Notes under the pieces: generated by a model | Told to the model about the DNA's origin: nothing | The model's input: only the letters and a program-made list of their open reading frames with translations | Databases searched by the model: none | NCBI GenBank assembly: GCA_963714325.1 | Contig: CAVQOB010000018.1 | Span: 1-34,081 of the forward strand | DNA length: 34,081 nt | Reading direction: 5' to 3' | Source of the DNA: CAVQOB01 sp963714325 | GTDB taxonomy: Bacteria; Pseudomonadota; Alphaproteobacteria; Rhizobiales; Hyphomicrobiaceae | Made by a program: the position numbers and the translations under genes | Shown here: piece by piece, positions 1 through 9,241 of the stretch | Numbering within the stretch: position 1 is the stretch's first letter | Layout: every line of letters begins with the position of its first letter

Positions 1-460
1 ACGCCACGCGCATCGGCCCGGCATGGGTGACGACGAGGGTCGGCGATTTGAGATCCCGCCGGACCAACGCCACGAACGCTTCACTGACGCGCTCGCGCAC
101 CTTTGCCCAGCTCTCACCATCCGGCGGCGTCTGTCGGCCGGGCTCGGCATGGAACTTGGCGACAGCCTTGGCTTCGCCGGCATCGGCTTCGAGCGTCTTG
201 CGCGCGAGGCCATCCCAGCGGCCCAAGTCCATCTCCCGCCAACGCGGATCAATTTCCATCTCGATGCCCTGCGATCGCGCCAGCCGCTCTCCGGCCTCGC
301 GCGATCTCCGCAGCGGCGTCGCAATCACCAGTCCCCAGGTCCGGCCGATCGTCGCCGTCTCGAATTCCGCCGCGCCACTTTCGGACAATGGGTGGTCGGT
401 CTTACCATCCATAAAACCTGTGCGCCCCGTCGCACCGGCCCGCATCAGATCGATGATCAT
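1..460 (-). CDS. Histidine phosphatase family protein (CobC/phosphoglycerate mutase-like), partial, catalytic His replaced
   Basis: The reverse strand reads in one open frame off the left edge of the window, so the C-terminus is missing. It starts MIIDLMRAGATG, then GFMDGKTDHPLSE, and continues with TPLRRSREA, EMDLGRWDG, PPDGESW and LVVTHAGPM. These are the landmarks of the histidine phosphatase superfamily, which removes phosphate through a phospho-histidine intermediate. The first motif, normally R-H-G, reads R-A-G here (codon GCC at 437-439), so the nucleophile is absent although the second His (VTHAG) and the conserved Arg residues remain. An upstream in-frame ATG at 503-505 would add 15 residues including a CxxC (GGCHRC); I chose 460 because it matches the usual family N-terminus. 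A stop codon just upstream of 505 limits the frame. It is separated by about 270 bases from the dehydratase gene upstream, so shared transcription is uncertain. The exact family member (alpha-ribazole phosphatase or other) is not decided. Confidence 0.8.
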   Translation of the reverse strand, partial: MIIDLMRAGATGRTGFMDGKTDHPLSESGAAEFETATIGRTWGLVIATPLRRSREAGERLARSQGIEMEIDPRWREMDLGRWDGLARKTLEADAGEAKAVAKFHAEPGRQTPPDGESWAKVRERVSEAFVALVRRDLKSPTLVVTHAGPMRVA

Positions 461-728
461 GCCGTACTGCGCCTTGCATCTGTGGCAACCGCCGACGGCA
501 AGCATGGACGAACCGTTGTCCTAGCGGCGCTCATGTCGCCTCGCGATGCCGGTGAAGAAAGCCCTGCATGGCACACTCTTGATCCCGGCGACAAGTGTGG
601 ATCGCCCTCGGACACGCAACTCGGTCGAGCCACGCGACAGCACCGTTAGGGCGATCGTCCTACGCCAAAGCCGCCGCTCTGCTCCTCGCCTTCCATGAAC
701 ATTTTGGCGCAATCCACGGCGGACCTGC

Positions 729-2429
729 TCAACCGCTGCTTTTGCGCGACTGGTCCCGCCCAACGAGGGCGGCACCTTGCGCGAGCGGCAACACCGAACG
801 CTCGTAGATCGACGTCCAACTGTTGTCCGGCGGATGGCCGGGAAGCCTGAGCTTGGCGCGGCGCGCTGCCAATACATCAGTACTGACATCGAGATCGCAG
901 GTTCGCTGCTCGACATCGATGATGATGCGGTCGCCGTCTTCGACTAGCGCAATCGGACCGCCGATGGCAGCCTCGGGCGTCACCTCGCCGACCACCAGTC
1001 CCTTGTTGACGAGGCCGGAGAGCTGGCCGTCGGTCACGACCGCGACGCTTGTGCCGAGCCCCGCGCCATCGAGCGCGAAGACAATGCGCGAGGCCATGCC
1101 CATGCCGGGTCCGCCCTTGACGCCAATGCCGCGCAGGACGACAACGTCACCGGGCACGATGTTGCCAGCCATGAGTGCCGCGACGGCCAGATCCCATGCG
1201 GGGAAGCACTTCGCTCGGCCTTCAAAACGCATCGGTCGATCCCAGCGCAGCCCCATCTTGATGATGCCGCAACCGGTGGTGAGGCTACCCTTGACGATCA
1301 GGATCGGCGCCTTGCGCGAAAGTGGGTTGTTCGCCGGACGAACCGCCGAGTTAGCGGGAACGCTATAGCCCGCGATGTTCTCGCCGACGGACTTGCCGCT
1401 AACGGTCAGGGCGTCGAGGCAAGCCTGATCCGACAGCTGTTTCAGCACGGCCAATGCGCCGCCGCCGGCCTCCAGTTCCTCGATCGAGGTCTCGCCGTTC
1501 GGCCGCACCGCGCACAGCACCGGCGTCGTTTGCGAGAGTTTTTCAAACAGCCCGTAGACATCGACGTCGCTGTGCGCCTCGACGGCGATCGCTTGCAGAT
1601 GCTTGATGCAGTTGATCGAGCCTGACAACGCCAATACCGTCATCGCGGCGTTGTGGAAGGCGCCGGCCGTGAGTATCTGGCGCGGCTTGAGATCTTCCTG
1701 GACCATCTCGACGATCCGCTTGCCCGATGCCGCCGCGTACATCTTCATCCGATCACTCATGGCGAGGACGGGAGCGGCGCCCGGCAGCGCAAAGCCGAGC
1801 GCCTCACACGCCACGTGCATCGAATTGGCGGTTCCCATGCCGGAACAGACGCCGGGTCCGCGGATGGCGTCGTCGCTCATCTCCTTCAGTTCGTCGAACG
1901 TGATTCTGCCGGTCGCATGGTGGCCGGCGCCGAGGAACACCTCCTCAATATCCATGTGGTGGCCGCGATACTGGCCGCTCGACTGATAACCGCAGATCAC
2001 CAGCAGCGTCGGGATATTGAGGCGTGCGGCCGCCATCAGCTGCCCGGGCGTGGTCTTGTCGCAGGAGGTGAGGCAGATCATGCCGTCGAGCTGCGCGCCT
2101 TCGACCGCCACCTCAATATCGTTCACGATCAAATCGCGGCTCGGCAGAATGTACGTGCCGCGCCGGCCGGCGCTGTGGATGAAGTCGCTCGGAGCGGCTG
2201 TTCTGACTTCAAAGGGCAAGCCGCCGGCCGCGCGGATCGCCTCTTTGACAATCGGCACGATGGAATCCAAATGACTGAAGCAGATCGCCAGTTCAGACGA
2301 CGAATTGACAATCGCAATCTTCGGCTTCTCCATGTCGGCATCGGTCAGGCCCAACGCCCGCCATTGCGCACGCCGCACCGCCCAGAACGACGAGCCCTTC
2401 TCGAAATTGCTGCGCAACTTGATCGCCAT
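729..2429 (-). CDS. IlvD/Edd-family dehydratase (dihydroxy-acid or sugar-acid dehydratase)
   Basis: The 566-residue product matches the length and layout of the IlvD/Edd family, iron-sulfur enzymes that dehydrate 2,3-dihydroxy acids or sugar acids to 2-keto acids. Three cysteines sit where the cluster ligands are expected: Cys50 (ELAICFSH), Cys123 (TSCDKTTPG) and Cys195 (GVCSGMGTANSM). The C-terminal part has the GGPGMGM and VTDGQLSG segments typical of the family. I chose the ATG at 2429 (MAIKLRSNF) because a GGAG lies about 8 bases upstream; a longer frame runs back into the ABC ATPase gene. It starts 13 bases after the ATPase stop, so it is almost certainly co-transcribed with the transporter. 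The location beside an uptake system and a second dehydratase argues for a catabolic substrate rather than branched-chain amino-acid synthesis; this is inference. Confidence 0.9.
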   Translation of the reverse strand: MAIKLRSNFEKGSSFWAVRRAQWRALGLTDADMEKPKIAIVNSSSELAICFSHLDSIVPIVKEAIRAAGGLPFEVRTAAPSDFIHSAGRRGTYILPSRDLIVNDIEVAVEGAQLDGMICLTSCDKTTPGQLMAAARLNIPTLLVICGYQSSGQYRGHHMDIEEVFLGAGHHATGRITFDELKEMSDDAIRGPGVCSGMGTANSMHVACEALGFALPGAAPVLAMSDRMKMYAAASGKRIVEMVQEDLKPRQILTAGAFHNAAMTVLALSGSINCIKHLQAIAVEAHSDVDVYGLFEKLSQTTPVLCAVRPNGETSIEELEAGGGALAVLKQLSDQACLDALTVSGKSVGENIAGYSVPANSAVRPANNPLSRKAPILIVKGSLTTGCGIIKMGLRWDRPMRFEGRAKCFPAWDLAVAALMAGNIVPGDVVVLRGIGVKGGPGMGMASRIVFALDGAGLGTSVAVVTDGQLSGLVNKGLVVGEVTPEAAIGGPIALVEDGDRIIIDVEQRTCDLDVSTDVLAARRAKLRLPGHPPDNSWTSIYERSVLPLAQGAALVGRDQSRKSSG

Positions 2430-2442
2430 AACTTGCTCCAGT

Positions 2443-3532
2443 TCAGGGCTTGATAGCCCAGGCGCCACCATCGGCGACAGCCAACGGTACGTTTGCGCCA
2501 ACCACGATATTGTTCAACGTCCGGGCTTCCACGTTCAGCGCGAGTTTGCCGGTAGAGACCGTCAACGATCGGCGCCCGCCGCGGAAAATCGAATGCGTCA
2601 CCGCACCACGCCAGCCCATGCGATCGGGACCAGCGTCTGCAAATTCAAGACACTCGGGCCGGACAACGACCAGAACCGGCGCACCGATTGCAAACACCTC
2701 GCCCGCATCACAGCGGCCGGACCATCCATCGCCCGCAACGACCAGCTTAAAAGCGCCTGCAGCTCCTGCCGTGCAATCTGACACACGCGCTTCCAGAATA
2801 TTGGGCGTGCCGAAAAAGGCCGCGACGGTGCGATTGGCTGGGCGTTGATAGATCACTTCCGGTTCGCCGACCTGGTGAATACGCCCGGCCTGCATGACGA
2901 CAACCCGATCGGAGAGCGCCATCGCCTCTTCTTGGTCGTGCGTCACATAAAGCGCTGTAAATTTGATGCGCTGCTGCAATGCGCGGAACTCATCACCCAT
3001 TTGCGCACGCAATCGCGCATCCAGGTTAGACAAGGGCTCATCCAGCAACAGCACTTTGGGTTCGAAGACAAGGGCGCGCGCGATAGCAACACGTTGCTGC
3101 TGGCCACCGGAGAGCTGCGGCGCCGGGCGCTCTGCAAAGTTTTCCATTTCCACCAGCCGGAGGGCGGATTTCACGCGGCTCTCGATCTCTTGCGCACCAC
3201 GCCGACGAACCCGCAGTGGATAGGCGACGTTATCGAACACCGTCATATGCGGCCAGATCGCATAGGATTGGAACACCATGCCGAGCCCACGCCGATCGGG
3301 GGCCAGGAACTTGCCGTTTGCCGCATCACTCACGATACGGTCGCCAATCGTGATCCGCCCGGCGGTGTTTTGTTCGAGCCCCGCCACCATCCGCAGCGTC
3401 GTCGTCTTGCCACAGCCGGACGGGCCAAGCAACGTCACGAACTCGCCCGAACTCGACGCGCAAACTCACATCGTCGACCGCGGTCGACGCGCCGAACGTT
3501 CGACTGACATGTTCAATGACGACGGCGCTCAC
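2443..3532 (-). CDS. ABC transporter ATP-binding protein (FbpC/PotA-type), one-base frameshift
   Basis: This is the ATPase that would power the adjacent permease and binding proteins. Motifs in order: Walker A GPSGCGKTT, Q-loop VFQSYAIWPHMTV, signature LSGGQQQRVAIARA, Walker B VLLLDEPLSNLD and switch His YVTHDQEEAMAL, followed by a C-terminal TOBE-like region. The N-terminus (GTG start at 3532, GGAG just upstream, VVIEHVSRTFG) and the Walker A region lie in different frames. They join if one G is removed from the GGG at 3446-3448, giving LRVEFGEFVTLLGPSG and a protein of 362 residues, normal for this family. As written, the gene would end early just before Walker A. Similar single-base slips elsewhere in the window suggest sequence error, but real inactivation cannot be excluded. 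The gap from the preceding binding-protein gene is 47 bases. Confidence 0.85.
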
Positions 3533-3579
3533 TCAGGTCTCCACGCACAGGGCGCTGCAGCACAACACGGATCACACAC

Positions 3580-4602
3580 CTACTTGTACAGCTCCTTGGC
3601 CTTGGCGGTGATCATGCCCTGCTCATCGGGGTTGGTCGTGGCGAGCAGTTTGGCGCCAGCGATCACCTGCATGTCCGGCGCGAGCCGCTCGACGACACCC
3701 TTCACGACCGGGATCTGCCCGGCGTTGGCATAGGGGATCTGGGTCTCAATCTCCAGAAAGTGGTTCATGAAGACGCGCGCTGCATTGGGGTTCGGCGCAT
3801 TCTTGAGCATGGCAAAGTCGATGCGGATAAACGGGCTGCCCTCGGCCGGCAGGATCATCTTGACCGGCAAGCCCTTCAGTGTCGACGCGTCCGCCATCCG
3901 CAGCGGGATATAGATCGGATACTCGCCACGCGCGACCCGGCGGGTATCGTTGACGATGTCGCGACTGAAGACGACGCTATTAGCGGAAAGCGCTTTGTGG
4001 AAGTCCTCGCCAAGCTTCTGGTAGGTCGTAAAAAAAAAGACGTTGCCGCCGCCGCTGGCGCGATAGTCATCGGTCAAGATCTTACCCTTCCACTTCGGGT
4101 CCGTCAGATCCCTGAGGCTCTTCGGTTCGTCCTCGGGCTTGACCATGGCGGTGTTCACGAGGATCGCGTAGGCCTGCACGTAGCCGGGAATGCGCAGACT
4201 ATCGGGTGCGGCGAATTCGGGACGGAGATTTTTCAGATTCGGCACGCCGCCATGCGGTTGCACGAGGCCTTGGCGGCTTTGCAGGATAATGGTCGCGGCA
4301 CCATGCTGCTCGATGTCCGCGAGATAGCGCCCAGCCGCCTGCTCGGTGCGAATGCGTTCTGTCAACTCGCTTGCGCGCACATCCAGCGTCTCGACCTTGA
4401 TGCCGTAGACTTTCTCGAAGCTCGCGACGGCGTCCTTATAGTATTGCGCGCCGAGTGCCGCGTTGTAGACAACGACCTTGCCTTCTTTCTTGGCCGCCGC
4501 GACGACCCTGGCCCAGTCGGCATCCTGTGCGATCGCAGGACCGGCCAATGTTGCCACCAGTGCCGCCGCCATGAGCGTCCGTCGTGAAAGCTGTGCAAGC
4601 AT
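3580..4602 (-). CDS. Extracellular solute-binding protein, iron/organic-anion ABC type (first copy)
   Basis: The 340-residue protein begins with a signal peptide: basic start (LSRRTL), hydrophobic core (MAAALVATLAG) and a likely cut after AIA before QDADW. The mature part resembles periplasmic binding proteins of the FbpA/ThiB-like family (AAKKEGKVVVYNA, then PKWKGKILTDD), which deliver ferric iron, thiamine, phosphonates or small organic anions to an FbpB-type permease. I chose the ATG at 4602 because GGAGG lies 9 bases upstream; a TTG at 4617 is also in frame. The gene follows the permease stop by 19 bases. It is clearly paralogous to the binding protein encoded at 6355-7386. Substrate cannot be read from sequence; the neighbouring dehydratases make an organic acid more likely than iron. 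Confidence 0.88.
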   Translation of the reverse strand: MLAQLSRRTLMAAALVATLAGPAIAQDADWARVVAAAKKEGKVVVYNAALGAQYYKDAVASFEKVYGIKVETLDVRASELTERIRTEQAAGRYLADIEQHGAATIILQSRQGLVQPHGGVPNLKNLRPEFAAPDSLRIPGYVQAYAILVNTAMVKPEDEPKSLRDLTDPKWKGKILTDDYRASGGGNVFFFTTYQKLGEDFHKALSANSVVFSRDIVNDTRRVARGEYPIYIPLRMADASTLKGLPVKMILPAEGSPFIRIDFAMLKNAPNPNAARVFMNHFLEIETQIPYANAGQIPVVKGVVERLAPDMQVIAGAKLLATTNPDEQGMITAKAKELYK

Positions 4603-4621
4603 TGCGGCGTCCTCCAAAATC

Positions 4622-6355
4622 TTAGAGCGTGCTGATCCGGCTTTTGATGACTTTCAATTGTACCCAGCGAAACAAGACCACCAATGCCATCATGAAGATG
4701 CCGATGACACTGACTTGCTCAGCTTGTCCGTTGGCCCAGAGCTTCAACAACACCACGGACAGCGTCTCGGAACCAACGGAATAGAGCAGGATCGACGCTG
4801 ACAATTCGCGCATGATGCCAAAGAATGTCAGCACCCAACCAACGGCGAAGGCTGGCCAGGCCAACGCAATCAGAATGCGCCACAGCGTCTGCCAGAACGT
4901 CGCGCCATGCACGCGCGAGCACTCCTCGAGATCATAGGATAACTGGGAATAAGCAGCCGACATGACACGCACGGCAACCGGCGTACCCAGCGTCATGTAG
5001 GCCAGCAGCAAGGCCCAGATAGTGCCATAAATCGGAATCGGCTGCGGCAGCATCGCAAAGCCCCACAGGAAGCCGATGCCGAGCACGATCCCCGGCATCA
5101 GCCAGGGCAGCCACGCCAGCGCATCGATGACGTGCCGTCCGCGCCATCGCGTGCGTGTCGTGACATAGGCAATCAACGCGCCAAGCACCATCGTTGCGGT
5201 CGCCCCCATCAGTCCCAACTTGAAGGTATTCATCATCGCGCGCCAGACCTCGCGGTTTTCATAGACCGCTCGATAGTGCTCCAGTGTCAGCATCTCGCGG
5301 CTATAGAACCCGAAAAACCGAAAGAACGAGCCGATGACGAGTTGGCCGACCGGCAGGACGACAGAGATGAAGAAGAACAGGATGCAAATGCCAAACGTCA
5401 CCCACCGCCAGGGACCAAGCTTCGTCACACTCGGCGAATAGCCCTTGCCGGTCACCGTTGCGTAGCTCTTTCCGGCCAACAGCCGCCACTGCAGCACCAC
5501 CAGCAGCAGCATCAACGCCAGGATCGCGAAGCTCAGCGCCGTCGCATACTGGTAGTCGGGCGTCGCGCGATGATTGATCGCGTTGTAGACTTCCGTGGTG
5601 ATCACCGTGATCCCTGCTGGCGAACCGAAGAACAGTGGGCTCTCGAAGCTCTCGATGCCACGGATCAGACTCAGCATGAAGGAGGCGACCAGCACCGGCG
5701 CCATCAGCACCAGCGTAATCCGCCGAAACGTGGTCCAGCGCGAGGCGCCGCACATCCGGCTGCTTTCCTCAAGCGACGGATCCATGGCGCGGAAGGCATC
5801 GACGATGAACAGGAACAGAAACGGCGTCGAATACTGCATCATGTGCCAGACGACGCCGCCGTAGGAATAGACGTTGATCGGACTGACGGTGGCACCTGTC
5901 AGACCTTTCCAGGCGAGATTGAGCAATCCTACCTGCGGGTTGCCGAGCATGCCCCAAGCCATCGCCGTCAGGATCGGCGGAATGAAGAACGGTAGCGTAA
6001 TGAGGACCTCAAGCGTACCGCGCGCCGGCGTGTCGGTGCGGGCGACGATCCACGCCATCAAGATCGCCAACAGCATCGACGGGATCGTCTTGACCAGCGA
6101 CAGGCCGACGGTATTGACGAGAACGATGATGTTGTCTTGCGATACAATCGCGCGATAACCATTGAGATTGAATTCCCCGGCCATGCCCGGAGGCGTCGAA
6201 TGGACGCTGCCATAGAGCAGCATGGCGAGCGGGTAGAGCGTCAGGAAGCTCAGGATCGCGATCAGGATGAAAACGCCGGGACGCAAGCGCCAGCTGACGC
6301 CCTCCGGCCGTCGCACGCCCACCACTGACACCCCGGATGCAACGGCTCCAGTCAT
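4622..6355 (-). CDS. ABC transporter permease, fused two-domain (FbpB-type)
   Basis: This 577-residue inner-membrane protein carries two tandem permease domains with about twelve hydrophobic segments. Each half has the cytoplasmic EAA loop that contacts the ATPase: EESSRMCGASRWTTFRRI in the first half and EECSRVHGATFWQTLWRI in the second. Fused permeases of this layout serve iron(III)-type and related anion importers, where one polypeptide replaces a heterodimer. Its ATG overlaps the stop codon of the upstream binding-protein gene by one base (TAATG), so the two are translationally coupled. The binding protein at 3580-4602 and the ATPase follow on the same strand, which makes a complete importer. 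Family assignment is firm; transported compound unknown. Confidence 0.93.
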   Translation of the reverse strand: MTGAVASGVSVVGVRRPEGVSWRLRPGVFILIAILSFLTLYPLAMLLYGSVHSTPPGMAGEFNLNGYRAIVSQDNIIVLVNTVGLSLVKTIPSMLLAILMAWIVARTDTPARGTLEVLITLPFFIPPILTAMAWGMLGNPQVGLLNLAWKGLTGATVSPINVYSYGGVVWHMMQYSTPFLFLFIVDAFRAMDPSLEESSRMCGASRWTTFRRITLVLMAPVLVASFMLSLIRGIESFESPLFFGSPAGITVITTEVYNAINHRATPDYQYATALSFAILALMLLLVVLQWRLLAGKSYATVTGKGYSPSVTKLGPWRWVTFGICILFFFISVVLPVGQLVIGSFFRFFGFYSREMLTLEHYRAVYENREVWRAMMNTFKLGLMGATATMVLGALIAYVTTRTRWRGRHVIDALAWLPWLMPGIVLGIGFLWGFAMLPQPIPIYGTIWALLLAYMTLGTPVAVRVMSAAYSQLSYDLEECSRVHGATFWQTLWRILIALAWPAFAVGWVLTFFGIMRELSASILLYSVGSETLSVVLLKLWANGQAEQVSVIGIFMMALVVLFRWVQLKVIKSRISTL

Positions 6356-7386
6356 TATTTGAACAGCTTTTTCGCGAGACCCAGCATGTCGTTCTGGCGC
6401 GCGCTATCGCTGGTACCAAGCGGCTTGGCTGCAACGATCGGACGAACATCAGCAGGAATTTTCTCGGCAATGCCGGCCGTCACCGAGCCGTGACCTTCGA
6501 GCGCCCAGATGAGCTGCGCTTCCTCGGACAAGGCAAAGTCCATGTAGAGTTTGGCGGTGTTGGGACGGGCGGTATTCTTGAGCAGCGCATAGCCATAAAG
6601 CACATATGGCACACCCTCGGTCGGGATGATGTGCTTGACCGGCAGGCCCTTCAACTTGTCGTAGTCGGTGAGAATGAACGGCATGTAGATCGCATACTCG
6701 CCGCGCGCGACGCGCTGTTGCGACTGGCGCTGATCGCGGGTCAGCATAGGCGCCTGCTCGGCATACTTTTCCAGAAAGGGCAAGCCGAGGCCGGCGGTAT
6801 CATGATGCACGAACATGGTGAGATAGCCGCCGCCGATGGCGCGCGGATCGTCGGCCAGAATTTTTCCCTTCCACTTCGGATCGGCGATGTCCTTCCAGGT
6901 TTTCGGCTCGTCCTCGGGCTTAACCAGGGCGGTGTTGACCAGAATGCCATAAGGAATTGTCATGGTCGGCACGAATGCCGTGTCGGCCTTAAAGCCGCCG
7001 GTCAGCTGCGAGACGTTCGGCAATTTCGGCAATGGCTCCAACGCCTTTTCCTCGGTCTCCTGCAGCTTCGCCTGGCCGACCGAGGTGAACAGCACATCGG
7101 CGGCAAAGCGCCCAGCTGATTGTTCCGTGCGGATCCGCTCGCGGATCTCGCTGCCGCGTGCTTCCAGGATCTCGACGGGGATGCCGTATTTTGCCTCGAA
7201 CGCCTTGATGAGCGCCCGCGACGATGGCGCGCCCACATAGGCCGAGTAGATGATCAACTTGCCCTCGGCCTTGGCGGCGGCAACGACCTTGGTCCAGTCG
7301 TCCTGCGCCGTTGCCATGTCGGCGAACATCGCGCTGCCAAGCGCCAAGAGCCCGGCCGCGACGGTCTGGCGTCTGTTGATCCGCAT
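6355..7386 (-). CDS. Extracellular solute-binding protein, iron/organic-anion ABC type (second copy)
   Basis: The 343-residue product has a signal peptide (MRINRRQTVAAGLLALG, probable cut after ATA before QDDW) and a mature region of the FbpA-like binding-protein family. It aligns plainly with the other binding protein of the cluster: DWTKVVAAAKAEGKLIIY, RIRTEQSAGRF, VNTALVKPEDEPK and DPKWKGKIL have direct counterparts there. The start at 7386 is supported by a GGGAGG about 6 bases upstream. It is the first gene of the transporter segment, overlapping the permease start by one base. A gap of 134 bases separates it from the aconitase-X small-subunit gene upstream, long enough for its own promoter, though I see no convincing one. 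Confidence 0.9.
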   Translation of the reverse strand: MRINRRQTVAAGLLALGSAMFADMATAQDDWTKVVAAAKAEGKLIIYSAYVGAPSSRALIKAFEAKYGIPVEILEARGSEIRERIRTEQSAGRFAADVLFTSVGQAKLQETEEKALEPLPKLPNVSQLTGGFKADTAFVPTMTIPYGILVNTALVKPEDEPKTWKDIADPKWKGKILADDPRAIGGGYLTMFVHHDTAGLGLPFLEKYAEQAPMLTRDQRQSQQRVARGEYAIYMPFILTDYDKLKGLPVKHIIPTEGVPYVLYGYALLKNTARPNTAKLYMDFALSEEAQLIWALEGHGSVTAGIAEKIPADVRPIVAAKPLGTSDSARQNDMLGLAKKLFK

Positions 7387-7520
7387 CTACATCCTCCCAA
7401 TTTCATTTTATTGGCCTTGTGCCGACGCCGATAGCGCCACCCCGGCCCGTGTTTTCCACTCTTAAGTCTTGCGCAGAACGCCTGCTACAGCAAACGCAGT
7501 ATGTTACCTGATGCCGCCAA

Positions 7521-7958
7521 TCACACCTTCGCCCGCTTCGTGACTTCCACCACGCCTCGATCAGCATCGACTTTCACCCAATCGCCGGTTTGAATGACTC
7601 CGAACGGGTCGACGTCGAAATCGGTCATGGCGGGCGCGCGGGTGACGACGGCGCCGAGCGCGATCTTGGTGGTCATCGTCGTGAACAGCATTGCTTTTGG
7701 CGCAGCACCCGACAACCGCGCCATGTGAAAGTAATGCGACCAGCCAGACGAGCCCTTGGCGCCGGGGAACAGCAGGATCTTGTCCTTAAAACTTTGCCCG
7801 CGCAGTTCGTGACGCATTTCGATGATCGACCCGTCGCGCGGGTTGATGCCGCCCCAGCCGGAGATCGTGTCCCTGGTGACCAGCGCCTCGCCCTCGGCGA
7901 CGCCACCGACGACCTTGCGGCCCTTGATGGTCACGACTTCGTGTGCAGTGACTGACAT
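7521..7958 (-). CDS. Aconitase X small (swivel) subunit, DUF126 family
   Basis: The 145-residue protein matches the swivel-domain subunit of aconitase-X-type enzymes: VVGGVAEGEALVTRDTISGWGG near the N-terminus, then LLFPGAKGSSGWSHYFHM, the Ser-rich loop expected in the active site. It should pair with the large subunit encoded immediately upstream to form a hydro-lyase. Known aconitase-X enzymes include cis-3-hydroxy-L-proline dehydratase and archaeal mevalonate 5-phosphate dehydratase; neither substrate can be assigned here. The ATG at 7958 overlaps the large-subunit stop (TGATG), showing translational coupling. A longer frame reaching back to 8003 is an artefact of that overlap. Confidence 0.88.
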   Translation of the reverse strand: MSVTAHEVVTIKGRKVVGGVAEGEALVTRDTISGWGGINPRDGSIIEMRHELRGQSFKDKILLFPGAKGSSGWSHYFHMARLSGAAPKAMLFTTMTTKIALGAVVTRAPAMTDFDVDPFGVIQTGDWVKVDADRGVVEVTKRAKV

Positions 7959-9229
7959 CAAAGTCCCCCTTTCCAACGACCGGTGATCGCGGCATCGACG
8001 CAATCGGCGAGCGAACCGAACCAGGTCTCGACGCCGGTCAACGCCGGCAGATAGTGCGCCTGCTTGGCGCTGTCGGTGGCGACCACGCGGGTCTTGTTGG
8101 GCATGGCGCGCGAGATCGCCGGGCAGGTATCGCTCATGACATGGCCACCGGCATCGGCGATCGTTTTAACGAACCCGCTGCGGGCCGCGACATCGCGGAT
8201 GGCTGCGGGCGTGTGCACCCACAGTTCGGTGTTGGCACTGACCTTCCGGCCTTCGATCAAGCGCGCCACCTCCCACATCTGTTCGATGGAATTGTGCGGA
8301 CAGCCGAGCATGACGAAGTCGATATCGCGCGACTTGGCGGAGATGTTGAGATTCTCGTAGGCTTGGCGGCGTTCGCTTGCGCCGTAGCGCAACTTCGCTC
8401 GCGGCGTGTTGGCGCCGAATGCCGCGTCGCGCGTCGGCGCTTCGGGTGTAGTGCCGGGGATATGGTACATCTCGACGCCGCCGGAGGAAGCGGCCGCCGC
8501 GCCGAAGTGCTTCATCTTCACCAGCGTCGGATTGCGCACTCGGCCTTCCAGAACGGGGATCGCCTCCTGCACGATCTCACCGACCCAATAGCCGAGCAGC
8601 CCCCAGTCCATCATATCGTCGACGTCGATCGCGACATCGACGTGATGCGTGCCGCAGCGATTTTCCGGGATATGAAAACCCCAATAAGGGATACGGCCGG
8701 TGATACTGGCAGCGCCGGTGCTTTCGCGGCCTTCGGTGTTGGTGCGGCCACCGAGCACGGCGTTGCAATAGACAACCGCCGACGACTCCATCCAGGCGCA
8801 ATGTTCGCCGCGCGCCGGAACGATGCCGACCTGGTAGGGTGTGCAGGTTGCGAGCTGCTGCACGCCGCGCTTGCCGAAGAATTTTTCAGCCCCCAGCGAC
8901 GCTTCGACGACATCAGCCGGCATGTTCTGCAGCGCATGATGACGCGCATCGATCCCGGAAATCAGCTGGCAGGTCGGCACGACGACGTCGGGAGTCTCGA
9001 CCTCCTCGTCGCTATCGAGATTGAACTCGGAGAACACCGCGTCGTAGCCCCGTTTGGTATAGTCGCGCATGAACGGCGAGGCGTTCCAGGTGCCGGCAAC
9101 GTTCCGCGTTTCCACCAAGCGTTCAGCCCCAAGCGCCTCGCCATAGCGCACGAGCAGATCCATCGCTTTCTGCTGCGCCTTGCCGGACTTGCCCTCCAGC
9201 ATCGCCCGTTCGGGGTCGGTGAGTTTCAT
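7958..9229 (-). CDS. Aconitase X large (catalytic) subunit, DUF521 family
   Basis: This 423-residue protein corresponds to the catalytic subunit of split aconitase X, an iron-dependent hydro-lyase. Three cysteines fall in conserved settings suited to metal binding: Cys129 (LATCTPYQVG), Cys310 (VMLGCPHNSIEQ) and Cys369 (MSDTCPAIS). The segments RGEHCAWMESSAVVYCNAVLGGRTN and the C-terminal swap of acidic and Gly residues fit the family. The start at 9229 has AGGACGG upstream and lies 12 bases after the FAD oxidoreductase stop. The two-gene arrangement is the split form rather than the fused form of roughly 570 residues. Its operon partners point to dehydration of an intermediate in a catabolic route. 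Confidence 0.9.
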   Translation of the reverse strand: MKLTDPERAMLEGKSGKAQQKAMDLLVRYGEALGAERLVETRNVAGTWNASPFMRDYTKRGYDAVFSEFNLDSDEEVETPDVVVPTCQLISGIDARHHALQNMPADVVEASLGAEKFFGKRGVQQLATCTPYQVGIVPARGEHCAWMESSAVVYCNAVLGGRTNTEGRESTGAASITGRIPYWGFHIPENRCGTHHVDVAIDVDDMMDWGLLGYWVGEIVQEAIPVLEGRVRNPTLVKMKHFGAAAASSGGVEMYHIPGTTPEAPTRDAAFGANTPRAKLRYGASERRQAYENLNISAKSRDIDFVMLGCPHNSIEQMWEVARLIEGRKVSANTELWVHTPAAIRDVAARSGFVKTIADAGGHVMSDTCPAISRAMPNKTRVVATDSAKQAHYLPALTGVETWFGSLADCVDAAITGRWKGGL

Positions 9230-9241
9230 GGCGTGCCGTCC

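Noticed and set aside
5132..5995. 287-residue plus-strand open frame
   Set aside because: Antisense to the permease; the composition (Arg/His/Gln-rich) is typical of a shadow frame.
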